From positions 53,432 to 117,431 of the forward strand of contig CAYRYU010000010.1 in NCBI GenBank assembly GCA_964428355.1: a stretch of 64,000 nucleotides of DNA, given 5' to 3'. Shown here in pieces: positions 42,855 to 53,338 of the stretch. Source of the DNA: CAYRYU01 sp964428355. Lineage in GTDB: Bacteria > Muiribacteriota > Ozemobacteria > Ozemobacterales > Ozemobacteraceae. Each line of letters begins with the position of its first letter. The stretch's first letter is position 1. The translations under genes and the position numbers were made by a program. The notes under the pieces are model-generated. The model made no database searches, was not told the origin of the DNA, and saw nothing but the letters and a program-made list of their open reading frames with translations.

Positions 42855-43384
42855 AAACGACTCAGATCATCGAAACCCTCCGTGAAAAGCTCAATGTTTC
42901 CGGCGGGAGGCATTTGTACGGCGTTCTGGGAACCTACCCTTCCCTTGCCGCCTTTGGAGAAAAACTTCATCAAGCCCGGACGGTCGAACGGAAGCGATTT
43001 CCCGAACCGATCGATGTGAATCGGGGAATTCTCGACTCCCTTCCCGATGAGGAGTTTTGCACCCTGGCCGGCAACGAAGCTCGGATGCCGGAACCCACGG
43101 CCGCCCAGGTGGATCGCGCATTCGAGGCATTCCTTAGGAAATCTCTGGGCAACCATGGGTTGGTGGTATTGCACCACCTCGAGCTGGTGTTCGCCTATGA
43201 TCTCGAATTCTCCCCTCTGAGGACCCTGGCCACGGATAGGCATCGGATCATCCTCCTGCTCCCGGGTCATCGCCGTGGGGCGCGCATCGTTCTGTATCCT
43301 GACCAGAATGACCGCGAATGCAGCCTCCCCGTAAACCTGATCGCAAACAACCACCTGTTTGAAATTACCGATGGAGATGCCTGA
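42851..43384 (+). CDS. Small BREX protein, degenerate P-loop-like fold
   Basis: The 177-residue product sits where BrxB or BrxF is found in other BREX loci. Its second half resembles an AAA core: a Walker-B-like strand with acidic Glu (LVVLHHLELVF), then HRIILLLPG like sensor-1. The N-terminal P-loop position (SGGRHLYGVLG) lacks the GKS/T motif. I do not recognise a close family, so BrxF-like is a suggestion. The start overlaps the BrxA stop as ATGA; BrxC begins 2 bp after it. It is likely a structural partner of BrxC. Confidence 0.6.
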   Translation: MKTTQIIETLREKLNVSGGRHLYGVLGTYPSLAAFGEKLHQARTVERKRFPEPIDVNRGILDSLPDEEFCTLAGNEARMPEPTAAQVDRAFEAFLRKSLGNHGLVVLHHLELVFAYDLEFSPLRTLATDRHRIILLLPGHRRGARIVLYPDQNDRECSLPVNLIANNHLFEITDGDA

Positions 43385-43386
43385 AG

Positions 43387-46300
43387 ATGGGCAAGAATGA
43401 CGACCTTTTCACCCAGAGGAAACCCCTTGCGGATATCTGCAAGGTCCCTGAGACCATCATTTCGGTATATGCCTTGGAAAAACACGTCTGGGAGGATGGC
43501 AACTCCCCGAAGGCCCGGCAGAACCGCAAGCCGGAGCTCCAATCCCTGGAGGAATTCCAATTCGACCCGGTCCGGCCGTTCCTGACGGATATCTTCCGCA
43601 ACATGGCAGCCCCCTGGAAGAAAGACCGCCGGGATGCCACAGTTGGCCAGGGATACTGGATCCAGGCGGAGTTCGGCTCGGGAAAATCCCATCTCCTCTG
43701 CGTGCTTTCAGCTCTTGCTCTCGGTGACCCGAAAGCCTGGGAAATCGTCAGGGAAAAGGAAAAGGCGGTAGGAAAAGGCAAGCGCGACAGCCTTTTCCGA
43801 TTCTGGGAAGAAGGCCTGCAAGCCAAAAGCAGCGGTGGAAGCAAAGGAATCTTCGTCATCGTCAAGACCCTGGTTGGCTCTGGTGGTGGGACGGTCGGCT
43901 TGTCCCAGCAGGGCCGCCGCCTCTCAGAGTACATCATTGACGCAGCAAAAGAGCAACTTCAGGCGGAACTGGGGAAAAACCTCTCGCTATATCCCACCGA
44001 GCTACTGGCCGATCGTTTCTTCCAGGAGGATCTCGACCGCTATCGTAAGGACCTCAAGAAGTTCCTCCGCGACCCGCAATTCTTTGACGAGGATGCCTTC
44101 CAGGACGTCGATGAGTTCCTGCACCAGATCCGCCAGAACAAGTCTCCCGACTACAAGCGGAGCTGCGGGAACAAGCTATGGCGGTTCTATACGGAATTTC
44201 TGAAAGTCCAGCCCCATATTGCCGCGGAGACCGAGGATATCCTCAAGCATCTCGTGGAAACCATCCTGAATGAGGGCTATTCCGGAGTGCTATTGGTCCT
44301 CGACGAGGTTTCCCTGTTCATGAAGGACCGTTCCGACGAACAGCGAAATGACGATGAGAAAACGTTGGTCGTTTTGGCCAATCGGCTGGCTAAAATCTAC
44401 AACCTGCCGATCTGGACGGTCTGCTCCGCCCAGCAGGCCATCGAGAGCAAGATGGGCCACAAGAACATCTTCGCCGATGATCGACTGAAGCTCGTGAAGC
44501 TCCTCGAAAAGGACACGGATTACTATCAGATCGTCCTATCCCGAGTCCGTGAGATAACGGCCCCAGGGGAGATCGGGCCGTATTTCATCCACTACAGCAA
44601 GGGGTTTTCCTGGCCCAAGGCAATCGGCGAAGAGGAATTCAAGCGGTTTTTCCCCTTCCACAAGCCTGCTCTCGAGGTCCTCCGGGACATCACTCATGAA
44701 TTGACGACCGCGCGCTCCGCCATCCATTTCATGCACCAGACCCTCAAACACCAGATCAAGGTCAGGGGAAATGAGCTTATTCGGCTATGGGAATTATTCG
44801 ACGAAGCCGTCCGTTATGAAGAGGACCCCAGTGGCGCACATGCCGGGTTGGTCAGCATCAAAACCAAGAAGGACATGGAATACCGATCCTATGAGGCATG
44901 CAGGCGGCAGATCGATTCGATGACTCGTGGCCACCTAAAGGTCTATCGTGACCGGGCGGTCAAGGTCGTCCAGACCCTGTTTTTGTGCCATGTAGGGCAT
45001 GCATTTCTCCAGGGTCTGACCCCCGAGGAACTGGCCACCGCAGTCCTGATCGAGTTGAAACCTGATTCGACCATCGAAGAAAACGTCCAACATTATGAAA
45101 CCCTGGCGGAAAATCTCCGCAAGGAGTTACGGCAGGTCATCGAGACCATTGATGATGAGAACCGTTGCCGCTACCGATTCGAACCGATCGTCACCGGGAT
45201 AGATCCGAGACAGGAGTTCGCCAAGGCCAGGGATGAAGCTGAAGCCAACGAGCTGATGCTCCGCCAGGCATGGGACCATCTCTTGTCCCTCGATCATTGG
45301 GAGATCCGGACGCGGCAGATGACCCTTGATTTGACCCATGGCTATGAACCCCTTTTCCAGGGGTATGCGCCCCCCATCGATCGGCCCTCCTTGGGCCAGG
45401 AGCCTTCACTGGACGTGATCTGGCTGGGACGTCAGGTTACCGGGAAGGTTCGGATGACCGATCTGAGTCACTTGGGTAGCGACAGCCAACTCCTGCCCCC
45501 CATCGAAACCGATGCGACCGACCATGACTTTGCGGTCTACATCAGTACCCGACCGGTTTCCGACCTCCACGTGAATAAGCTGCTTAAGGGACGAAAAGAC
45601 CCCCGCCTGATCATCTGGTCCCCCGCTGAACTAAACGCCGATGAGCGGGACCGCCTTCTCAACTTTGCCGCCTATCGACGCCTGGTGGAACAATTCGGTG
45701 GGAAGGACTCTGAAGATTCGGTGACGGTCATCAACTGGGTCTCGACAAACCTGGAAACCGAAATGGGGCGCATCGGAAAGATAGTGCCCGATTGTTACGC
45801 CCGGGGCCGGATGGATGCCGAAGACAATTCCCGCATGGAGTTCCACGTCGCCGGGGCCCTGGCGGCAATCCTCACTCCCGTTGTCGAACGGGTTCTGACG
45901 ACGGGGTATGTCTCCCATGATCTGGTGTTTGAGCCCCCCTTCGTGTTCCGCAAGGAAGAGGCCGTCAAGGTGATCAACGGTATTGTGAAGACCGGGGAGA
46001 TCCCGAAGAACACCAAGCCAAATCAGAACATCAGCGCCGCCCAGAATTTCGGGTTCGGTCTGAAGATCATGAAGAAGAAAGCCGAGCGTGTTCTCGATAT
46101 CGACGACAATCCCTACGTGCAAGATATTCTGCAGTTCGTCGAGGACAAGCTGACCGATGCCAACCAGACCATGAAGTTTGATACGTTGTACAAAAATTTC
46201 ATGGGAAGGGGTGGACCCAAGGATTACGGCTTGACGAGACGAATGGTACAATTGTTCGTTCTGTGCCTTGTCCGGATCGGAAAGCTGAGGATCCTCGCCG

Positions 46301-47736
46301 GCGGGAAGGCGGGGCTGACAAACCCCCTCATCGATCAGGGGTCGATTGGGGGTATCGATTTCTCGGCGAAAATCCTCGATGGGCTTGCGGAAGTGCAGAA
46401 GATCGCCCGCCCGCAGAATTGGGATGTGTTCCGCCCCTTTGCCGAGATCCTCCTCGGAAGGCCCATTCCCCTTTCTGCCGACGAGGCCGCCGTCGCCGCG
46501 GCCACTCGGGACGTAGCCACCCTCTTTCGCGCCGAAGCGGAAGGGGTGGGCCGTCTTCAAGAACGGGCCCGGGAGGTGTTCTCGGCTCTCGGAGTCCAGA
46601 ATCCCTACGGCCCGGATCTCGAAAAGATCGGCAAGTTACTGGGCTCCGACCTTGGCCAGGATCCCATCGCGGGAATCTTGTTCGGATTCCGTGAAAACCT
46701 TGGCTACACGGCCTTCGATGACAATGTCGCGCGTCCAGAGGATGTCGATGATCTGGCGACCCGGTGGCGGGCATACCGGGATCTGGCGGTTTTCTTGCGC
46801 TACGACCGGGAGATCGTGACCGCCCAAGCCTTCGCGGCTCATCCTGTTCCGAAGGGAAAGGAAACCGAGCATCTACGGGAGCAGCAACGATGGCTTGGGA
46901 AACGCCTGGCCGAAATCAAACCCTTCATCGACTCAGAGGTGAAGCTGAAAACCGAGCTATTGGGTACGGACGCCACCGGAAAATCCGAATCCGGCACCTT
47001 GTCCGCAACTCGACAGGCTTTCGGGGACGTGTATCTGCCCGTCCACGATCTGGTTGTTACCCGATGTGACAAGGCCCGTGAAGACATCGGGGCCCTCGGA
47101 GAAAGCGACGATTTCAAAGTAATCGCCGCTCTGGACCGCATTCCCGCCGCCGGACAGGCAATGGCGGATACGCTTCGTCAGGAACTGGGGAAGGTGACGG
47201 CATCCGTGCCTCGATGTTTGGAAGGTTCGCGGGTCGCCGTCGAGGAACAACTGCGGCGTCACCCCGGGCACGACTGCGGCATCACTCTCGCAAACCAAGC
47301 CGAACTCCTGGAATGTGCCACCAATTCCGTCGAACAGGCCCGACAACGGGTCCAACAGGTTCTCGGGGTGAAACTCGACGTGTTGCAAAACCCGAAGATT
47401 CGCGAGCGTCTGCAACAGGGGGCAAATGATCCTTCCATCGCCGCCATCCTCAAAGCGGAGGACCGGCAGGCATTGGAGGAGGCCATCCGGGGATTGTTGG
47501 CGGAGGGAGTCGATCTTGGGAAGCTGGTGAACCGGTTCCTGAAGAAGATCGTCCTCCGGCCGGTGAAACTGGCGGATTTCCATCCCTCTCTTCACACGCT
47601 GGAGCGAAACCAGATCCCCATCATCGTCGAGGAGTTTCGCCTGTATCTCGAATCGGAGATGAAAAAGGCGGAAGGGGGCGACCCGCAACACGGCTCCGGG
47701 GGGGAGGACGTGCTCCCCATCCTGAAGGTCGAGTGA
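43387..47736 (+). CDS. brxC: BrxC/PglY-type BREX ATPase
   Basis: The 1449-residue product matches the large P-loop BREX ATPase (DUF6079/PglY type). Walker A is AEFGSGKSHLL with K100, Walker B is LLVLDEVSLFM at about 300-312, and a sensor-like segment WTVCSAQQ follows. The helical middle and the C-terminal half have no separate recognised domains. BrxC is essential for BREX defence and methylation in studied systems, acting in a complex on DNA. The gene is in line with BREX proteins on both sides, and the intact Walker motifs suggest it is functional. Confidence 0.92.
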   Translation: MGKNDDLFTQRKPLADICKVPETIISVYALEKHVWEDGNSPKARQNRKPELQSLEEFQFDPVRPFLTDIFRNMAAPWKKDRRDATVGQGYWIQAEFGSGKSHLLCVLSALALGDPKAWEIVREKEKAVGKGKRDSLFRFWEEGLQAKSSGGSKGIFVIVKTLVGSGGGTVGLSQQGRRLSEYIIDAAKEQLQAELGKNLSLYPTELLADRFFQEDLDRYRKDLKKFLRDPQFFDEDAFQDVDEFLHQIRQNKSPDYKRSCGNKLWRFYTEFLKVQPHIAAETEDILKHLVETILNEGYSGVLLVLDEVSLFMKDRSDEQRNDDEKTLVVLANRLAKIYNLPIWTVCSAQQAIESKMGHKNIFADDRLKLVKLLEKDTDYYQIVLSRVREITAPGEIGPYFIHYSKGFSWPKAIGEEEFKRFFPFHKPALEVLRDITHELTTARSAIHFMHQTLKHQIKVRGNELIRLWELFDEAVRYEEDPSGAHAGLVSIKTKKDMEYRSYEACRRQIDSMTRGHLKVYRDRAVKVVQTLFLCHVGHAFLQGLTPEELATAVLIELKPDSTIEENVQHYETLAENLRKELRQVIETIDDENRCRYRFEPIVTGIDPRQEFAKARDEAEANELMLRQAWDHLLSLDHWEIRTRQMTLDLTHGYEPLFQGYAPPIDRPSLGQEPSLDVIWLGRQVTGKVRMTDLSHLGSDSQLLPPIETDATDHDFAVYISTRPVSDLHVNKLLKGRKDPRLIIWSPAELNADERDRLLNFAAYRRLVEQFGGKDSEDSVTVINWVSTNLETEMGRIGKIVPDCYARGRMDAEDNSRMEFHVAGALAAILTPVVERVLTTGYVSHDLVFEPPFVFRKEEAVKVINGIVKTGEIPKNTKPNQNISAAQNFGFGLKIMKKKAERVLDIDDNPYVQDILQFVEDKLTDANQTMKFDTLYKNFMGRGGPKDYGLTRRMVQLFVLCLVRIGKLRILAGGKAGLTNPLIDQGSIGGIDFSAKILDGLAEVQKIARPQNWDVFRPFAEILLGRPIPLSADEAAVAAATRDVATLFRAEAEGVGRLQERAREVFSALGVQNPYGPDLEKIGKLLGSDLGQDPIAGILFGFRENLGYTAFDDNVARPEDVDDLATRWRAYRDLAVFLRYDREIVTAQAFAAHPVPKGKETEHLREQQRWLGKRLAEIKPFIDSEVKLKTELLGTDATGKSESGTLSATRQAFGDVYLPVHDLVVTRCDKAREDIGALGESDDFKVIAALDRIPAAGQAMADTLRQELGKVTASVPRCLEGSRVAVEEQLRRHPGHDCGITLANQAELLECATNSVEQARQRVQQVLGVKLDVLQNPKIRERLQQGANDPSIAAILKAEDRQALEEAIRGLLAEGVDLGKLVNRFLKKIVLRPVKLADFHPSLHTLERNQIPIIVEEFRLYLESEMKKAEGGDPQHGSGGEDVLPILKVE

Positions 47737-47743
47737 GGGCGGG

Positions 47744-50653
47744 ATGTCGTTGATTCACGAATGGCTGAAACCGAGGCTGGAAGCCGCTTCTGGCCAGGAC
47801 CGGATCCTGATCCGGGACCCGTTCCGGCTCCTTTCCGATTCCGACGGATTCCTGCACCAATTCGCAAAAACCCACGGGTTTACCGTGCTGGTGGCCTCCA
47901 CGAATCTGGTGTTCCGTGACCTGTATGAAAAAGCCCGACAGGACGAAGGCGGGAGTCGTCTCCTGATCGTGGACCGTGCGACGCCGCGACAGCGGTCCCA
48001 GGGCGGACGCGTGGCCGCGGTCGCGCCGTTCTATCCCGACCTTCTGGCCGAAACATCCCCCGAAGCCCGGATCGAAATCGGATTGCGCGGGTTTCTCCAG
48101 GAGTGGACTCACGATCCGCTTTGGCCCGCCAGGGTCGAGGATCCCCGTTTTTCCCGGCTGATCACAGCGCACTTGAAGGGTGTCCTGGTTGCCCACAGGA
48201 ACCTGAGGATGGCCTACCCTGATCGCTTCACAGATCGCGATCTCGAAGTCATTATCGCATATGCAGCCATGGGAGTACCCGAATCCGCATTCAGGCATCA
48301 GGACGCCGAAGAATATTGGAAAATCGCTCTTCTTGGCCCCCGGGCGTTCGAGGAGCTCGAGAGCATTGCTCCTACCATCACCCGGCCGATCAGGGAGAAA
48401 CTTCGCCAGGCTGCTCCTCCGTTCTGCCACTTCGCCACCCATGATCCGGAACTCGTGCTGAGGGCTTTCTATCTGGGAGTCATTCTCTCCCAACATGTCG
48501 AGAACTGGTCCCCCCTTCTGGCCAACATCGACCCGGACCTTTCCCCGCTTGCCCATCTTTCATCGCAAGCTCTGATGGACGCGGCGGACAAACTCCAAAA
48601 TCTTGATCCGAAACGTGTCCGAATTGAAATCGCCCAAGTCGAGAACTCCCTGACCGCTGCCCACCTCGAATTCCTCGTGTTTTCCCAATGGAATTGGCAT
48701 GACCCGAAACGATGGGCTGATGCCTTCAGGCGCGAACGCTCCTCGGGATTGTTGCGAAGTCTCATCCTGTTACTGGCACTGGATGACTCTCTTGGAACCA
48801 ATCCCGCCGCGGGGTCTCATAAAGAGTTACACCAACTGTTGACCGACCCGGTTGGGGCGGGGTTACCCGCAGGGGAACTCCCGGACGCGGCGGAAGGGGC
48901 GATCCGGGAGGCCTACCTGCTGGCCCTTTCCGTTCAGGCCCTCCGTCGTGATCTGGTATTGGGAAACAAAAATCTGGGAATGCTCAAGCCCGCCCAGCTG
49001 TCCCTGGCGCCCTTTCTGAAACTGTGGAAGGAGCAGAGGGTCAGCGGTCTCGAATATCGTGTTTCCCTTCTCGAGCGCAAGGTGCATCATGGAAGGATGC
49101 TTCCCAGAGCCGAGGCCGACCTTCCTCCCCGTTGCCGGGCCGCCCTGGAGTCGATCCGGTCCCGCCTGGGGGCATTGGAAACCGACGTTGGAAGCCAGTT
49201 GCAAAGCCTCGATGCCCGGTTCCAGGACCTGGTCGGGCGAGACTACCCGGGTTGGGTGTCCGGAAAAGGGGAGATCACCACCACCAGCTCTTTTCTGGAG
49301 CGGATCCTGAAGCCCCATTGGGATCCCCAGAGGGAAAAAGCCGTCCTGTTCATTTTCGACGGGATGCGGATCGACATCTGGCAGGAACTGGTCTGGCCCG
49401 CGTTGGAGGATCGCCTGGAGGCTCTCGTCGATCAGGTCGGGTCATCGCTCCTCCCTTCCGAGACCCACATTTCACGGAAAGCCATCAGCGCGGGAACCAC
49501 TCCTGATGGGTTCGATTCCCATGCCGCCGAGAGCACGCTCCTGGAGTCCGCGCTGGCCCAGAAGTTCCAGTGGAGGGGGGCTGTCGATACCGTCGCCCCC
49601 GACTCAGCCGGAACCGGAGAGACCGTTCGGTATCGGGCAGGCAACCTCGATGTCTACATTCTCGATCTGTGCGACAAGGAACTCCACAAGATCGGGGTGA
49701 AGACCCTGGCCGACAGAAGGCAGGTGCCTGAGCGCCCGTTGGTGTTCATCTATCAGCAGTTGATCAAGAACATCATCGACCACGAAGTGATGACGATCGT
49801 CCGGGCGCTCACCCCGGGGACGAAGGTCTTCGTCACGGCAGACCACGGCTTCAGCCGAGTCGGTCGGGAGAAGTTGTGGCTGGATGCCGAATGGCTGAAT
49901 GCGGCTGAGGACTGCAACTACCTCAACGCCCGCCTCCGCCTGCCCTTGTCAGAACTGGGAGTTCCAGGGAAAGTCAGAGCCAACTGCATGGAGTTTTCGA
50001 TGGTGGAGCTGAAAATGCCCGACAGCGAAAGTGGCTTTGACAAAGCTACTCACACGGCTCTTCAAAAGCGATTTTCCGGAGTGATCTTTCCCCGGGTGGG
50101 ATACGCTTTCAGCCGGCCCCAGGCTTCGTTCAAGCCCTTTGCCTACACGCATGGGGGAGTTTCCCTGGGGGAGATGCTGGTTCCGATGGTGGTTGCGAAG
50201 GTCCGGGAGGCCGATGCCGGCTGGCTGGCGGTGGGTGAAATCGACGGGCCGGATGAACTTCTCGAGGGCCAGGCCGGCACCTTCACCTTGTCTCTCCGGT
50301 CGAGAAAAGCTGGAGAGGACCAGGAGGAACTTAAAGTCCAGGTCGAGGGTGGAATTGAAGCTGAAGGCGGCCAGACCAGCGTCCCCCGAGTGGTCGTTTT
50401 TCTTGAGGGAGACGAAGTCGCGCCATCCTTTGAGATCACTCCAGACGCGGCTCTCGCCACCGCCGAAGAACGAAAGGCAGGAACGATGGGGGCGGCCGTG
50501 GTTTTGACGGTGGGCCGCCGTGAGGGAGGAAAGTGGATTCGGGTTGTCAGGCGAAAGCGGGTGACAGTCCGGCTCAATTCCGAGCGAATCGCTCGCCGCA
50601 TTCCCCCGCAACTGGGCGCCATCCTCGGGTTGACGCCAAAGAACATGTCCTGA
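47744..50653 (+). CDS. pglZ: PglZ alkaline-phosphatase-superfamily BREX protein
   Basis: The 969-residue product carries the PglZ domain in its C-terminal half. Metal-binding motifs are FIFDGMRID (about 535-545) and VTADHGFS (about 697-704), and TYFHGGVSLGE-like residues (YTHGGVSLGEMLVP) come near 800. The N-terminal half is helical, as in other PglZ proteins of BREX. PglZ is the core marker of BREX; its metal centre is intact here. It starts 8 bp after the BrxC stop, with GAGGGCGGG as its ribosome-binding region. Confidence 0.93.
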   Translation: MSLIHEWLKPRLEAASGQDRILIRDPFRLLSDSDGFLHQFAKTHGFTVLVASTNLVFRDLYEKARQDEGGSRLLIVDRATPRQRSQGGRVAAVAPFYPDLLAETSPEARIEIGLRGFLQEWTHDPLWPARVEDPRFSRLITAHLKGVLVAHRNLRMAYPDRFTDRDLEVIIAYAAMGVPESAFRHQDAEEYWKIALLGPRAFEELESIAPTITRPIREKLRQAAPPFCHFATHDPELVLRAFYLGVILSQHVENWSPLLANIDPDLSPLAHLSSQALMDAADKLQNLDPKRVRIEIAQVENSLTAAHLEFLVFSQWNWHDPKRWADAFRRERSSGLLRSLILLLALDDSLGTNPAAGSHKELHQLLTDPVGAGLPAGELPDAAEGAIREAYLLALSVQALRRDLVLGNKNLGMLKPAQLSLAPFLKLWKEQRVSGLEYRVSLLERKVHHGRMLPRAEADLPPRCRAALESIRSRLGALETDVGSQLQSLDARFQDLVGRDYPGWVSGKGEITTTSSFLERILKPHWDPQREKAVLFIFDGMRIDIWQELVWPALEDRLEALVDQVGSSLLPSETHISRKAISAGTTPDGFDSHAAESTLLESALAQKFQWRGAVDTVAPDSAGTGETVRYRAGNLDVYILDLCDKELHKIGVKTLADRRQVPERPLVFIYQQLIKNIIDHEVMTIVRALTPGTKVFVTADHGFSRVGREKLWLDAEWLNAAEDCNYLNARLRLPLSELGVPGKVRANCMEFSMVELKMPDSESGFDKATHTALQKRFSGVIFPRVGYAFSRPQASFKPFAYTHGGVSLGEMLVPMVVAKVREADAGWLAVGEIDGPDELLEGQAGTFTLSLRSRKAGEDQEELKVQVEGGIEAEGGQTSVPRVVVFLEGDEVAPSFEITPDAALATAEERKAGTMGAAVVLTVGRREGGKWIRVVRRKRVTVRLNSERIARRIPPQLGAILGLTPKNMS

Positions 50654-50691
50654 CACCTTGGTAGGTGAAGGGGAAATATTCAGGAGGAATC

Positions 50692-53316
50692 ATGGGAAGG
50701 AAGAAGAAGGACGAAGGGACCCCGGATTTGTTTGTCCCAGAGCCGCCAACGGTGCCCAAGATGCCCGAAGGGTTCTACTCAGGGGACAAACCGAATCCCA
50801 ATTTGCGAAACTTTGTCGAGGAGCATGTCAAAGAACGGCCATATGATCCGGAACATGATTCCTATGATGTCCCCGCTTTTGACAAACCCATCGAGACGAC
50901 CAAGGCGACCGCGATCTACAACATGCACACCTACTGGTCGAAGAAACCCCACGACGCCATCCGACAGTATATCCGCCATTATACGCAACCTGGTGACCTG
51001 GTCCTCGACCCCTTCTGCGGCTCCGGCGGAACGGCGCTCGCCGCCCTCATGGAGGGCCGTAAGGCCATCGCCATTGACCGTAGTCCCGCGGCCACCTTCA
51101 TCACCAAGAATTATTGCACGCCGGTCTCCCCCGAAGGGCTGAAAAAAGCCTTCGAGGAGTTGAAGGCCAGGGTCCAACCGGAAATGGATTGGCTATATGA
51201 GACGAAGTGCGACCGTTGCGGGGGGAAAGCGACCACCGGATACACCGTTTACTCCCAGGTTTTCCAATGTCCACGATGCATGGAGAAGGTGCCGTTGTTC
51301 GATTGCGAGGAGGTTTCAGGGGAAACCGCGGCAGGTAAACCCAAGAAGATCAGCGCGTGTCCTCATTGCAAAAAACGTGGAGTGATCGAAGAGATCAGTA
51401 CCAGAGGGCCAAAGTTCGGGGCAATCCCGGTTCTTGTGAGCTACCTGTGCGAATCCGGTTGTAAGCCCACCCGAGGGGAAAGGCGCCACAATGACCCGGA
51501 TCGAAAGAAACAGGAGTATTTTGAGAAATTTGATCTTGGCAAGCTTCAAGAAATCGATAGAAAAGAGATTCCCTGCTGGTTCCCTAGAGACAGGATGATG
51601 CACGCCCCCGAGGACCAGGAATGCTGGGGGGTTAAGTGGAGGGCGGGGACGAGCAATTTTCGAACGGTAGACGAACTCTTCACCAAAAGAAACCTCTGGG
51701 CCCTGGCAACAATCAGGGAAAACATCAAGCTCTTTCCAAGCTATATTGGCGATCCAATGCTTTTTTCCCTTTCTGGAATCTTGCTTGGGATGAGTCGAAT
51801 GAACCGATTTCGCCCAGATGTTTCATACCCGACCAATGTTTTGGAGGGGACATACTACTTGCCACAGATCATGGAAGAAACAAAACCCTTGAAGCACTTC
51901 GAGAACAAACTTGGGAAGATTATCAAGGCTTACTCGTGTCTTCCAAAGGATCTATTGGAAAAAAGGTTGGCGATTTCTACTGAAAGCGCTTGCGAAGTTG
52001 AAGCCCTTCCTGGAGATTCGGTCGATTTGATTTTCACGGATCCTCCCTATGCCGACAAAGTCCAGTATGGAGAACTCAACTTCATCTGGGAGGCATGGCT
52101 GGGGTTTGACACCCACTGGCACGTTGAGGAAATCATCGTCAATGAGGTGCGGGGAAAGACCGAGGCAGATTGGGCGAACATGATGCGAAAGGCGATGGCT
52201 GAGTGCTATCGGGTCCTCAAACCCGGCCGCTGGATTTCCCTGTGCTACCACGATACCTCCGAGGGGACCTGGGCGCTGGTGCAGGATATCATGGCGGAAG
52301 CAGGGTTTATCGTGGACAAAACCTCGTCCGCGGTGTTTATCGACACGGACCAGAAGTCCTACAACCAGCTCGTTGCCGACAAAGTCACCAAGCGGGACCT
52401 GGTCGTGAATTTCCGAAAGCCTAAGCCACAAGAACTCGGCAAGGCAAACCTCCGCTCTGACTCTGCTGGAACGACCTTTTCCGACATGGCGAGAGGAATT
52501 TTGACGGCATTTCTTGCCGACAACCCCGGAGCGACCAAGGATCGCATCTATGACCACCTCGTGAGCATGATGGTGCAGGCGGGCCGGATGGAATCCCACG
52601 ATTTCGAGGGCTTGTTGAGACAGGTCGCCGATGAAGTCCGGGAGCCGGTGAAGAAGAATCTCTTCGAGAATAAAGACCCCGACCTGTTCGGGACCCACGA
52701 GATCAGCCGCTGGTATCTCAAAGAAACCGCCCTGAGCGTGAAGGACGAAGCGGAAAGCCGTAAGGAGGATGCCGCCGCCAAGTCCCTCGAAGCATTCATG
52801 ACCGGCTTCCTCGCCGAGAACCCGGGAGAAGAAGGGGTCCATTACAGCGACATGTTCGAGCATTTCCTGTTTTCCGTACATGAGAAGCCGCGGCGGAGCC
52901 TTGCAGACTGGCTCCCGGACTATTTCTTCAAGACCGAATCTGGAACATGGCGCCCTCCAGAAAATGATGACGAGCGAAAACTCAAGCGGGAGGGGCGGGT
53001 CCAAGGCCTGAGTCGCCGGATCAGACGCTTCCTGGGTTTCATTTTACAGGGTATGGCGGTTCCAGAGAAGGAACGTCCTTCAAGCCAGACCCTCGCAGAA
53101 TGGATCCGCCACTGCAAGATGTCCGGGCGATATGAAGAAGGGAAACTCCTCTTTGAAAAGGGTGGGATCGACCTCACTGCGTTGGATGAGCAGCAGGAAG
53201 TCGATGTCGAAGCGGATTACAATACCTGCAAGAAGTATTTTCTCCAGGGGCCCATGTCAGGGCCGAAGAAAGCCATTAAACCCGCAAAGGCCGGAACACC
53301 CCAGAAAAGTGCTTGA
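50692..53316 (+). CDS. pglX: BREX adenine-type DNA methyltransferase with zinc ribbons
   Basis: The 874-residue product starts at 50692 with a strong AGGAGG; the in-frame 50665 start lacks one. Motif I is DPFCGSGG (from D106), and the catalytic DPPY motif begins at D450. This FGG-TRD-DPPY order is alpha-like. Between them are two or three Cys pairs (CDRCGG, CPRC, CPHCKK, CESGC), which look like zinc ribbons. About 350 more residues follow the methyltransferase core. It marks host DNA in BREX. Bases 51400-52050, between the motifs, are AT-rich (40% by hand count of two lines) against 60% or more on each side, suggesting an exchanged target-recognition segment. Confidence 0.87.
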   Translation: MGRKKKDEGTPDLFVPEPPTVPKMPEGFYSGDKPNPNLRNFVEEHVKERPYDPEHDSYDVPAFDKPIETTKATAIYNMHTYWSKKPHDAIRQYIRHYTQPGDLVLDPFCGSGGTALAALMEGRKAIAIDRSPAATFITKNYCTPVSPEGLKKAFEELKARVQPEMDWLYETKCDRCGGKATTGYTVYSQVFQCPRCMEKVPLFDCEEVSGETAAGKPKKISACPHCKKRGVIEEISTRGPKFGAIPVLVSYLCESGCKPTRGERRHNDPDRKKQEYFEKFDLGKLQEIDRKEIPCWFPRDRMMHAPEDQECWGVKWRAGTSNFRTVDELFTKRNLWALATIRENIKLFPSYIGDPMLFSLSGILLGMSRMNRFRPDVSYPTNVLEGTYYLPQIMEETKPLKHFENKLGKIIKAYSCLPKDLLEKRLAISTESACEVEALPGDSVDLIFTDPPYADKVQYGELNFIWEAWLGFDTHWHVEEIIVNEVRGKTEADWANMMRKAMAECYRVLKPGRWISLCYHDTSEGTWALVQDIMAEAGFIVDKTSSAVFIDTDQKSYNQLVADKVTKRDLVVNFRKPKPQELGKANLRSDSAGTTFSDMARGILTAFLADNPGATKDRIYDHLVSMMVQAGRMESHDFEGLLRQVADEVREPVKKNLFENKDPDLFGTHEISRWYLKETALSVKDEAESRKEDAAAKSLEAFMTGFLAENPGEEGVHYSDMFEHFLFSVHEKPRRSLADWLPDYFFKTESGTWRPPENDDERKLKREGRVQGLSRRIRRFLGFILQGMAVPEKERPSSQTLAEWIRHCKMSGRYEEGKLLFEKGGIDLTALDEQQEVDVEADYNTCKKYFLQGPMSGPKKAIKPAKAGTPQKSA

Positions 53317-53338
53317 CTCCAATCTGGAAGGATGACAC

